Positions 56,805-64,000 of a stretch of DNA of 64,000 bases are shown in pieces. Position 1 is the first letter of the stretch; every line of letters begins with the position of its first letter. The DNA comes from Nevskia soli DSM 19509 (lineage in GTDB: Bacteria; Pseudomonadota; Gammaproteobacteria; Nevskiales; Nevskiaceae): the NCBI RefSeq assembly GCF_000711955.1, contig NZ_JONR01000027.1, forward strand, positions 1 to 64,000, given 5' to 3'. The notes under the pieces are model-generated. The model did not search any database, was not told where the DNA came from, and saw only the letters and a list, made by a program, of their open reading frames with translations. Position numbers and translations under genes: made by a program.

Positions 56805-58499
56805 TCAATTTAGCGGATATTCCCAGGTCGATGGGCTATTGGTCACTCTAGCCACGATATGCCGATCGAAATCGACGGCAAAAATGTCCTGACTGAAGCG
56901 GGCGTCGCGCAATATGCCGGTGTCCGGCGAGACGCTGCTGCCAAACAGGAAATTCTCTCCGCTGAAGATCACATTGGAGCCATCGGAAGCGGTCAGCAAG
57001 GTCAGCTGGTTGCGGTCGTTGGCGACTGACAGCGTATCGTTGCCGGGAGAGGAGCCATTTGATCCGTCTCCGCGGGCGAGGAGGATTTGCGTTGCGATCA
57101 TTTGCGGATTTAACGCTGCACTCGCAGGCTGGTAGTACGTACCTCCCCACTGCGATTGGGCATAGCTAGCGATCGGCACTTCGTTCTCATCGGTCAATAC
57201 CGCCGGGGCGCCGCCCGACGGATTGGCCGGATTGAAGAAAAGTCCGTTCGCGGTGATATAGCTCGGCTGGCCATTGCTGAGCGTCGTGCTGGAAGGCACG
57301 CCGGATTGCACTTTCGGAAGCCGCACATAAGCATAGCCGCCGGCTTGAAAACTGGCTTGGGCAATAAGATTGTGGGTGGTGCTGCCCTGCAACAACATTG
57401 TTTCGCCCGAGAAGGTGGCGGTTACCTTGCCGGGGATTGAGCCATCCAACGGAATCTGAATCTGATTGGTCGTGAACCGCTGGACGCCATCCTCCAGCGG
57501 TGCATATTCCTCAAGCAGATAAAGGTTGGAAGCGTCCGTCGCCGCTTGTGTCAACAGGCTGCCCTGGGTCTCAGCCGTGTACAAAGTTGGAGAATAGTTG
57601 CCGTTGGCGTCGATCCGATGCACCGTGGTGTTTCTGCTACTGTCGAAAACCAACAGGAACAACTGTTGACCGAAGCCCAGCGAAATACCGGCGCCATTCA
57701 ACTGGAGAGTGGCAATATCGGTGATCGAGCTGGCCGACAATACTCCGGAAGTTATGGTCTTACCACCGCTGAAAGACTTCACGTCGCTTATAAAGCGCAA
57801 CGTATCGGCAACCTGCTCGACGACGCTGGCAAGGTGGCCCGAAGCGTCGTACATGACGCCTATAATCGGGCCGTCCAGGGTGATGGGCGCCTCGGCCGAC
57901 GTGCCGCTGTAATTGAGCACCCGGAAGACGTCGTCCGCGGTGCCGCAGGTTCCGTCAGCTCCCGGCAGATCGTAAATCACGAACGAGGATGTCGCATCAG
58001 TGAGAGTTCGTGCAATGATCTGCGGCGGAACCCCGCCAATTGTGAATATCTCATCCGGAGCGCACGGCGGTGTGGTATCAGCGGAGATGATGGCCGGCGC
58101 CAAGGTTGTGCCGGCGGTGAAGTCAATGCGACTCCACTGCCCTGTCGTGGCAGTGCTGGACGCGTCGTCGAAATGCACCAGTCCGGCATGCTCGACGCCA
58201 AGGGCTCGCCCGCTGCTGTCCACTTTAAGTTGATTCACCATGTGGCTGACGGGTGGCACCTTGGCGAATATCTGCGTTGCGGGAGACGGTAGCGTGGTCG
58301 CCGGCAACACCATCAGGCTTGAAAAGCCATTCTTCGGAGGCAACTGCGTATAGGCCATGAACGGCACAATAGAGAGGACTGGCGGTGTAGAACCGCCGCT
58401 ACTACTGCCGTTCCCCTCGCCACCGCTGCTTCCACCGCCACCCCCACCACAGGCCGTCAACAAACCGATGACGAGCACCGCCAAAAGTTGACGTTTCAT
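56805..58499 (-). CDS. large lipoprotein of unknown function
   Basis: A 564-residue lipoprotein. The signal sequence ends in a lipobox (LLTACGG), followed by a Gly/Ser tract and a Ser/Thr-rich body resembling a beta-propeller-like surface protein, with repeated hydrophobic strands (for example LGFGQQLFLLVFDSSRNTT, YITANGLFFNPANPSG). I find no catalytic motif. ATG 58499 places the lipobox near residue 16. It is probably anchored in the outer membrane. Lower local GC than the cbb region is noticeable, so lateral acquisition is possible but not shown. Confidence 0.6.
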   Translation of the reverse strand: MKRQLLAVLVIGLLTACGGGGGGSSGGEGNGSSSGGSTPPVLSIVPFMAYTQLPPKNGFSSLMVLPATTLPSPATQIFAKVPPVSHMVNQLKVDSSGRALGVEHAGLVHFDDASSTATTGQWSRIDFTAGTTLAPAIISADTTPPCAPDEIFTIGGVPPQIIARTLTDATSSFVIYDLPGADGTCGTADDVFRVLNYSGTSAEAPITLDGPIIGVMYDASGHLASVVEQVADTLRFISDVKSFSGGKTITSGVLSASSITDIATLQLNGAGISLGFGQQLFLLVFDSSRNTTVHRIDANGNYSPTLYTAETQGSLLTQAATDASNLYLLEEYAPLEDGVQRFTTNQIQIPLDGSIPGKVTATFSGETMLLQGSTTHNLIAQASFQAGGYAYVRLPKVQSGVPSSTTLSNGQPSYITANGLFFNPANPSGGAPAVLTDENEVPIASYAQSQWGGTYYQPASAALNPQMIATQILLARGDGSNGSSPGNDTLSVANDRNQLTLLTASDGSNVIFSGENFLFGSSVSPDTGILRDARFSQDIFAVDFDRHIVARVTNSPSTWEYPLN

Positions 58500-58666
58500 G
58501 GTCACCCTTGCTCCCCGATTGGCTCTGCTTGTCATCTTATCCCGGATTCTGCATTGCTATCGCTTGGGCGTTATTTGGCGGGCGGCAAATGGATAAAACC
58601 GCCAAGGTGTTCTTCCCCGTCGCGACCGCTTTCGCCCAAGTCACATGACCGATCAGTGTCGAGGCC

Positions 58667-59302
58667 TCAATGCCCGCGCGCCAGCAGCGCCATGGCACCC
58701 AGTTCTTCCATCTGCTGCACTTCGATCTGCGCCGCCAGGGCGCGCACGGCGGGGGTTTCCGCATTGCGCGCGGCGAAGTGCGCCATCGGCAGGGCGCCCT
58801 GGTGGTGGCGCGTCATCAGTTGCAGGAACAGGCGATCGCGCTCATCGCCGTCGAGGCTGCGCAGTTGGTTGAGTTCGTCGCTGCTGGCGAGGCCGGGCAT
58901 GCCGCCGGCCGTGCGGCAGTCGGCGAGGTAGCGGCTCAGGCTCGCATCCGGCGACATCTTTCCGAGCAACATCCAGTTCATGCCGTCACTGGCAGGCAGC
59001 AGGGGCTTGCCCCACAGCAGCAGCCAGCCTTTCATCTCGCCGATCTCGATCAGTTGCGCGGACTGGATGGAACGCGCCAGGCTGGTCAGCCTGGTCGCGC
59101 CGTGGTCCAGCAGGATCCGGCTCATGACCACGGCCTGGTCGTGATGGCCGCGCATGGACTGGGCGAAGCCAATGTCCACCGGGCCCGGCGCGGCGATGGC
59201 CTGCGACGGATGTGCGCCGGTGGCAAAACGGTGGCCGGCTTCGCCCAGCCCGGCACCGATCAGCAGGAGCAGGACCGCGCCGGCAAGGTGCCGGGCCTTC
59301 AC
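58667..59302 (-). CDS. DUF305 family protein
   Basis: A 211-residue secreted or membrane-anchored protein with an N-terminal hydrophobic helix (LAGAVLLLLIGAGLGEAGHR) and two His-rich DUF305 half-motifs, FAQSMRGHHDQAVVMSRIL and LQLMTRHHQGALPMAHFAA. DUF305 proteins form ferritin-like helical bundles and several are linked to copper handling, but no reaction is proven. It starts at GTG 59302, overlapping the stop of the LVIVD-repeat gene upstream. The coupling makes a joint periplasmic function likely. Confidence 0.82.
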   Translation of the reverse strand: MKARHLAGAVLLLLIGAGLGEAGHRFATGAHPSQAIAAPGPVDIGFAQSMRGHHDQAVVMSRILLDHGATRLTSLARSIQSAQLIEIGEMKGWLLLWGKPLLPASDGMNWMLLGKMSPDASLSRYLADCRTAGGMPGLASSDELNQLRSLDGDERDRLFLQLMTRHHQGALPMAHFAARNAETPAVRALAAQIEVQQMEELGAMALLARGH

Positions 59303-60858
59303 TGGATCGGGTAGACGCCGTTGGTGAATCGCAGGGCCATGAAGCCGTTGTCCATGCAGGTGACCCAGAGCTGGTTGCCGACGAAGCGCGGCGGCGAGCT
59401 GCACCAGTCGGCACTGAGGTTGCCGGAAACCGGGCCGGTGCCCGCATTGGCGAGCAGGGCGGGCAGATCGGCGACGAAGCCGCCGATGTAGCGCAGGTCG
59501 ATGGTGCCGGTGCCGACGCTGACGCCCGAGGTGGAGGTATAGAGGTCCGAGATAGGCGGCAGCAGGCCGCCGATCCAGGCATGCAGGGAGTGCTGGAGGC
59601 TGAGGCCCTTGCCGGTCTGGGCCGGGGGATTGAAGTAGGCGATCTCGCGCGGCTGCAGCGGATTGGCGATGTTGAAGACGCGGATGCCGGACTGGAAATA
59701 GCCGCAGGCCAGCGCCTTGGGATCGGTGGTCGTGTCCACGGTGCAGTAGTGCGATTCGTAGCCGAAGGCGCCGTCGCCCACGGTGTCCGCGGTACGCAGC
59801 GCGGCGTTCTTCAGCAACTGGATCTGCAGCTGGATCTGGTTGACGATCTTCGGCTGGGTCGGGTCGGAGATGTCGATGATGTGGATGCCCTCGGAGTCGA
59901 ATTCGTCCGGCGCGATCAGGTAGGGCTTGCCGCCCCAGCTCACCGGCAGCGCGTGCTGGGCGCAGCTGAGGGCGTTCCAGGTGACGGAGCCGACCTGCCG
60001 GATGGAGGGCGCGGCCTTGCGGCTCTGGATGTCGCTCACGTCCAGGACCTGCACGCCGCCGGGCAGGCAGGTGGCGAGGTAGAGGGTGTTGCCGTCGGCG
60101 CTCAACTCCACGCCGTGGTTGGCGGGGAATCCTTCCAGGCCGGTAAAGACGATTTTCGGCGACTTGGGGTTGCTGACGTCGATGGCGGTGATCGAGCCGG
60201 CGGCGGTGCCGGTGGCCCAGTAGGTCATGCCGTCGGGCGACCAGTTGCCTTCATGGCCGAGCACGTTGTCCGGCAGCTCCAGGCTGGTGCCGGCGATGGC
60301 GTTGGTCTGCACCGGGTGGGCGCAGTCGGTGATGTCGTAGACGTCGAAGAATACCCCGCCGACCAGCGGGCCCACGGCGACGCCGCCGAGAAGTTTGCGG
60401 GTCTCGCTGACCTTGAGCGATTCCCAGGTGCCGATCAGCATGGACGGCCCGGTGAGATTGGCCGATTGCACCGGCTGGGCCGGGTTGGAAGCATCCACCA
60501 CCAGCACGCCGGGCGACGGCTCCAGGATCTGCAAAGGGTCCAGCAGGGTGCCGCCGGTGGACATGTAGGCGCAGGTACCGGTGGAAGGGCTGACCACGCT
60601 GGCGCCGGTGCCCTGGTACTGGCCGACCATTTCCAGGTTGCAGCGGTAGCCCTGCAGGTTGCGTCCGCTCTGCCGATCGGCCAGCGGCACCTCGCCCTGG
60701 AGGGCGGTCTCCGGCAGTGAGCCGGCGCCGCACTGGGCGGTGGCGACGGCATCGGTACCGGATGAGCTGACCGCCGGGGCGGAGCTGCTGCCGCAACCCG
60801 CGAGGCAGAACAGGGCCAAGCCGGCAAGGGCCGCAAAACCACGATAAGTCTTCGACAT
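59299..60858 (-). CDS. LVIVD-repeat lipoprotein
   Basis: A 519-residue lipoprotein with a lipobox (LALFCLAGCGSS) and repeated LVIVD-type strands: GVLVVDASNPAQPVQSANLT, ITAIDVSNPKSPKIVF, VQVLDVSDIQSRKA, IHIIDISDPTQPKIVNQI and IRVFNIANPLQPREIAYF. These form a beta-propeller-like scaffold of unknown ligand. ATG 60858 is used. It is the upstream partner of the DUF305 gene (GTGA overlap). Such pairs are seen next to each other in other proteobacteria as far as I recall, without an assigned role. Confidence 0.8.
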   Translation of the reverse strand: MSKTYRGFAALAGLALFCLAGCGSSSAPAVSSSGTDAVATAQCGAGSLPETALQGEVPLADRQSGRNLQGYRCNLEMVGQYQGTGASVVSPSTGTCAYMSTGGTLLDPLQILEPSPGVLVVDASNPAQPVQSANLTGPSMLIGTWESLKVSETRKLLGGVAVGPLVGGVFFDVYDITDCAHPVQTNAIAGTSLELPDNVLGHEGNWSPDGMTYWATGTAAGSITAIDVSNPKSPKIVFTGLEGFPANHGVELSADGNTLYLATCLPGGVQVLDVSDIQSRKAAPSIRQVGSVTWNALSCAQHALPVSWGGKPYLIAPDEFDSEGIHIIDISDPTQPKIVNQIQLQIQLLKNAALRTADTVGDGAFGYESHYCTVDTTTDPKALACGYFQSGIRVFNIANPLQPREIAYFNPPAQTGKGLSLQHSLHAWIGGLLPPISDLYTSTSGVSVGTGTIDLRYIGGFVADLPALLANAGTGPVSGNLSADWCSSPPRFVGNQLWVTCMDNGFMALRFTNGVYPIQ

Positions 60859-61009
60859 GAATCTCCCCGAGCGCCGCGGCTGCGGGACACCGGAAGCGTC
60901 CAGTCTGCCGCGGACATTTTTGTTGTTGCCGTGCGCAAGACTGTACCCCATCCGTCCCTTTTCCCCAACCAGCCAACCGGTGTCGGGTGGAGGGCCGAAT
61001 CCCCGGCGC

Positions 61010-61320
61010 TTAGGGAATCAGGATGATCTTGCCGATGACGCCGCGGGATTCGAGCAGTTCGTGGGCGCGGCGGCCTTCGGCCAACGGGATTCTGGCGGCA
61101 ATGCGGACCTGTAGCTGCCCCTGAACCACAGCGTCCAGCAGCCGCGCGGTGCGTGCCCGGCGTTCGTCGGCACTGTTCAGCCAGCTCCACAGGTCACCGC
61201 CGACCAGGGACAGCGAGCGGTCCATCAGGACGCGGGGATCAACCGGTGTGGGGTGCCGCCGACCAAGATCACGGTGCCCCGGTCGCAGGCCACGGCGAGG
61301 CTGTCCCGAAGTGTTAAGCC
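61010..61320 (-). pseudogene. 3' fragment of a quinone oxidoreductase gene, copy A
   Basis: The minus strand encodes the C-terminal segment PVDPRVLMDRSLSLVGGDLW through GVIGKIILIP, matching the C-terminus of the oxidoreductase copy at 62778-63431. It is closely similar for about 240 bp, then continues with small deletions and frame loss to about 61320. There is no start, coenzyme-binding domain or promoter, so it is a relic. It forms the left repeat around the protease module. Confidence 0.75.
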
Positions 61321-61415
61321 AATGAAATCTCGGCCGCTGCATGCGGCGCCGACTGAGAGGGAGAGGCTCGCTTGGGACATTCACACCCAGGGAGCGCCTA
61401 CAAGCTGCTGCGCTG

Positions 61416-61877
61416 CTAGTGGGCCTTCGATGCGGGTTTGTTTGCCTCGCACCACGCATTTTTGCCAACCTTGAGTGCACTCATGAGCGCAACAATCACA
61501 GCACCTGTAACGACTCCCAGTGCGAGATTGAGATGCGCCCCAATCGCCGTGGCCACAATAGTTACCACGTTTTTGACGGTAAGCCCCGCCTCTTTCCTTT
61601 CACCTGAGTATTTCTTAGATGAAGTGCAGAGATAGTCATAGAGCTCAACCTTCACGTACGCCCACATACTTTCCCTAACTTCGCCGGGTGCGCCGGTATA
61701 TAGCATTAAATTCGGTTGGCGCTTCTCGCCGGTAAGCGTTAGCCCGATGTCATCGAATTCAGCGTGGGTCGTACCTTGGATGTCCAATGCTTTTAGCACG
61801 ACTTCTTGCTGATGTAGTGGTACCACCTCGTTGATGAGGGCCTCGAATTCGTGTTTGTCGTAAATAAGATCAGACAT
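61416..61877 (-). CDS. small membrane protein, partner of the trypsin-like protease
   Basis: A 153-residue protein. The N-terminal 100 residues are soluble and acidic (MSDLIYDKHEFEALINEVVP; TTHAEFDDIGLTLTGEKRQP). Residues about 105-140 form one or two membrane segments (VKNVVTIVATAIGAHLNLAL then GVVTGAVIVALMSALKVG). A short tail follows. Its ATG lies inside the last codons of the protease gene (8-bp overlap), so the two are tightly coupled. I do not recognise a named family. Possible roles, such as a membrane effector or an anchor for the protease, are inference. Confidence 0.6.
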   Translation of the reverse strand: MSDLIYDKHEFEALINEVVPLHQQEVVLKALDIQGTTHAEFDDIGLTLTGEKRQPNLMLYTGAPGEVRESMWAYVKVELYDYLCTSSKKYSGERKEAGLTVKNVVTIVATAIGAHLNLALGVVTGAVIVALMSALKVGKNAWCEANKPASKAH

Positions 61878-62547
61878 TCAAGCCCTCGGCTTTAAGTAGC
61901 GCACGACCGTAGCTAATGGACCCGGCGTATGAAATAGTACTTTCGGTTCCAAGAGGGTGGTTGCCGATACTGATTCCGCCGCCAGTTCCCGTGGGGCTAA
62001 AACGGCCGAGGATGATTCCAATAATTTGACCGGTGTTTAGTTCAAAGAGCGGGCCACCACTGTTGCCCTCGTGCACCATCGCATCTATTTGGAACTGCCG
62101 GCTGGCGCTGCTGGATATGACCTTGGCGCTGATGATACTCGCGGAGACTTTTAGCGTATGGAGTCCTGAATGGCCAAAAGGGAATCCCATGTAGCACACA
62201 GATGCCCCGACCTGCACGCCATCCTCTTGACCCAACAACTTCTCTGGCACTGTTACTTCAGGTGAATGAACAAATTTGAGCAGGGCCACATCGTTTTGTG
62301 GGTCGTATTGTGCGATGGACAGGTCAAGTGCATGGACTTGCTGCAACGTGACAGGATTGAATTGGTTAAGTGGGGCCGCAGCGACAGCGCTGAGCTTGTC
62401 GGTTAGAGAGATGCTATGTGCGCAAGTAAGGACATAGCCAGCGTTGTGGCAAAGAAAGCCACTACAGACAAACTCAACATCGTTCTCGCGGTGACGCACA
62501 ATCATTAGGCATCCTCCGCTGCCGTGTTGGGCGATCTGTCTATACAT
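61870..62547 (-). CDS. trypsin-like serine protease without export signal
   Basis: A 225-residue chymotrypsin-fold protease with a complete triad: His in AGYVLTCAHSISL, Asp in NDVALLKFVHSPE and Ser in MVHEGNSGGPLFELNTGQII. No signal peptide or lipobox is visible (start MYRQIAQHGSGGCLMIVRHR), so it should act in the cytoplasm, unusual for a free-standing protease of this fold. ATG 62547 follows AAGGAGAG. It overlaps the membrane-protein gene by 8 bp. Intracellular trypsin-like proteases of this sort occur in bacterial conflict and immunity modules; a defence role is a hypothesis. Confidence 0.8.
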   Translation of the reverse strand: MYRQIAQHGSGGCLMIVRHRENDVEFVCSGFLCHNAGYVLTCAHSISLTDKLSAVAAAPLNQFNPVTLQQVHALDLSIAQYDPQNDVALLKFVHSPEVTVPEKLLGQEDGVQVGASVCYMGFPFGHSGLHTLKVSASIISAKVISSSASRQFQIDAMVHEGNSGGPLFELNTGQIIGIILGRFSPTGTGGGISIGNHPLGTESTISYAGSISYGRALLKAEGLNV

Positions 62548-62777
62548 GCGCGACTCTCCTTGGAATTCATCGGCGCTCGGCTCATATCATAGTCACTACG
62601 TTGGCAAGAGCATGCCTGCCCCTAGAATTCATCTTGGTCGGCGTTACTGATTGTGATAAAGCGCGCAATTGCGCCTGTGATTTATATTTTCATAATCAAT
62701 TGGTTAGAGCGCGCAAAGGGATTCCTATTGATATCCAAACTTTGCATTGACATCAAGATAACCGAAGGCAAGCCGTG

Positions 62778-63431
62778 TCAGGGAATCAGGATGATCTTGC
62801 CGATGGCGCCGCGGGATTCGAGCAGTTCGTGGGCGCGGCGGCCTTCGGCCAACGGGATTCTGGCGGCAATGCGGACCTGTAGCTGCCCCTGCACCACAGC
62901 GTCCAGCAGCCGCGCGGCGCGCGCCCGGCGTTCGGCGGCGCCATTCAGCCAGCTCCACAGGTCACCGCCGACCAGGGTCAGCGAACGGTCCATCAGGACG
63001 CGGGGATCCACCGGCGGCGGATCGCCGCCGGCCATGCCGTAGAAGACCACGGTGCCGCGGTCGCGGGCCATGGCGAGGCTGTCCTGCAGGGTTGAGCCGG
63101 TGGAGTCGTAGACCGCATCGGCGCCGGCACCTCCCAGCACATCGCGCACCCGTGAGACCCAGTCCTCACCGGAGGCGACGGCTGTATCGGCACCCGCTTC
63201 GATCGCGGCGGCGCGCTTTTCCGGGCTGGAAGCCAGGGCGATCACACGCGCGCCGCGCCGCTTGGCCATCTGGGTGAGCAGCAGCCCTACCCCGCCCGCC
63301 GCGGCATGTACGACGATCGCATCAGCGCTGCGAACCGCATATGAATTCTCGGTCAGATATTGCGCGGTGAGCCCCTGCAACAGCACGGCGGCGGCAACGT
63401 CGAAACTGCAGCCGTCCGGCAAGGCCCAATG
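62778..63431 (-). pseudogene. quinone oxidoreductase (zinc-less MDR family), 5'-truncated copy B
   Basis: About 215 residues of a quinone-oxidoreductase-like medium-chain dehydrogenase. LPDGCSFDVAAAVLLQGLTA is followed by the NADPH-binding AAAGGVGLLLTQMAKRRGA and the C-terminal GGDLWSWLNGAAERR, RIPLAEGRRAHELLESRG. The usual N-terminal 110 residues (catalytic GroES-like domain) are missing; upstream of 63431 the frame meets a stop and unrelated sequence. An internal ATG at 63422 could still be used, but the enzyme would lack half its fold. Probably inactive. Confidence 0.8.
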
Positions 63432-63958
63432 CCGTCAGCCCGCGCGTACTTTCGGCCATCCGCGCCGCCTTCTGCTGGCCGCGATCCAGGGGTTTGCCGG
63501 GCTGGTGCCGGGCGCGCTGGAGAACTGGCTGGCGCCATGCCTGCCGCGCCATCCTGTGGGCCTGGTCACCGCGCTGTCGGCCTGGCAGTGGCTGGAACCG
63601 GAACGGTCAATCGGGACGCGTCGGTGATGGCGTCGGGGCATTCGACAGGCGGCGGGAGCCGTGCGCAGGCGCTTCCGTCCGGGATCGCGCCGGGTGGCCG
63701 TGGCGTTTGCTGCGTTACCTGAAGCCGACGGGATGTGTCGACGCCGTACTTTCGCTGCCGGCATTTCGCATTCAACGGGAAGGCCGCGGACATGCGCGGG
63801 ACGCCGCACGGAAACCGTGTCCCGGCTCGGCTGCCGGACACGGACCATGAGCGCCTGCCGCCCCACGCCAGGGCGCTGCCGGATGAAGCTCGGCCAACCG
63901 ACGGAACCCGGCCGGCGATCCCCATGCGCCAATTGACAATAGGGATCGCCGCCGCGAA
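63432..63958. other. region without a recognisable gene
   Basis: About 530 bp with incidental open frames on both strands but no protein I recognise. A plus-strand frame containing LLLAAIQGFAGLVPGALENW is hydrophobic and could be a fragment of a small membrane protein. GGCGATCCC (63914-63922) and GGGATCGCC (63942-63950) form a perfect 9-bp dyad with a 19-base loop, 9 bp beyond a minus-strand stop at 63959, so it may terminate that gene. Confidence 0.4.
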
Positions 63959-64000
63959 TCAGGTATAGCTGCTGACGATCGGCTTGCCGGACAGGCCGAA
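63959..64000 (-). CDS. C-terminal end of a gene extending past the window
   Basis: The minus strand is open from the window edge and ends FGLSGKPIVSSYT at TGA (63959-63961), followed by the dyad at 63914-63950. Thirteen residues are too few to name a family. It is recorded because a stop codon plus a downstream hairpin is the expected pattern for a real gene end. Confidence 0.3.
   Translation of the reverse strand, partial: FGLSGKPIVSSYT

Larger units (their letters stand above)
61012..63104. repeat. direct repeats flanking the trypsin/membrane-protein module
   Basis: Copy A (61012-61320) and copy B (about 62778-63104) are diverged direct repeats of the same gene 3' end, both on the minus strand. 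Between them lie about 1.46 kb of AT-richer DNA with two overlapping genes. The first 240 bp are near-identical with scattered substitutions; the rest has small deletions in copy A. This is the structure left when a cargo that carries its own copy of a target gene end inserts into that gene. Confidence 0.65.

Noticed and set aside
63435..63932. Minus-strand open frame of 165 codons near the right end
   Set aside because: Arg/Pro/Ser-rich without a recognisable domain or ribosome site; it crosses the breakpoint of the truncated oxidoreductase gene.
1..64000. tRNA, rRNA and CRISPR arrays
   Set aside because: No cloverleaf-like 3' CCA regions, rRNA segments or regularly spaced repeats were noticed on reading; a dedicated scan was not possible.

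Overview
The window is GC-rich proteobacterial DNA. It reads as a piece of chromosome from a facultatively autotrophic methylotroph that uses glutathione-linked formaldehyde oxidation. A Burkholderiales/Rhodocyclales-like betaproteobacterium or a related gammaproteobacterium would fit, but the sequence alone does not settle the taxon. Support comes from a lanthanide-type methanol dehydrogenase (xoxF) with its xoxJ and xoxG partners, a complete pqqABCDE set, the glutathione route (gfa, class III alcohol dehydrogenase, fghA), and a red-type Rubisco operon (cbbLSXFPTZAEY) divergent from cbbR.

Layout. 1-3.1 kb is degenerate: the end of an IS66-family element, a coiled-coil gene remnant, an intact PAS-PAS-GGDEF diguanylate cyclase and an RND permease remnant. 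3.1-5.6 kb has a TetR repressor divergent from an isochorismatase-like hydrolase and an AbrB-type membrane protein, with two matching 16-bp palindromes between them. 5.5-8.75 kb is pqqABCDE on the minus strand. 9.2-14.8 kb is a three-gene RND efflux operon. 14.9-25.7 kb holds a porin, a NarL-type two-component system, a TonB receptor with a YVTN beta-propeller protein, and a divergent EamA permease followed by a second TonB receptor that closely resembles E. coli YncD/PqqU. 25.8-36.5 kb is the methanol and formaldehyde oxidation region with an AcoR-type sigma-54 activator. 36.6-48.0 kb is the Calvin-cycle operon and cbbR. 48.0-61 kb is mixed housekeeping: a KSI/GNAT/nitrilase triad, a COG2509-type flavoprotein, metE and metR, a YkgJ-like protein and lipoproteins. 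61.0-63.4 kb is a small AT-richer island carrying a trypsin-like protease and a membrane partner, flanked by two diverged copies of the 3' end of a quinone oxidoreductase gene.

How it works together (inference from families and layout). XoxF oxidises methanol in the periplasm with PQQ and a lanthanide and passes electrons to the XoxG cytochrome. Formaldehyde is taken up by the Gfa/FrmA/FghA glutathione pathway to formate, and the resulting CO2 can be fixed by the cbb operon. Cofactor and metal supply may come from pqqA-E, the PqqU-like receptor and the other TonB receptor/propeller pair.

The most useful new observation is a set of GG-N10-GC (-24/-12) sigma-54 promoter matches upstream of xoxF, frmA, the porin, the propeller gene and the EamA/PqqU unit. 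Each has an 18-bp TGT-N12-ACA-like dyad about 86-123 bp further upstream. This suggests one or two sigma-54 activators control the whole methanol/PQQ gene set, with the AcoR-like protein encoded here as the obvious candidate.
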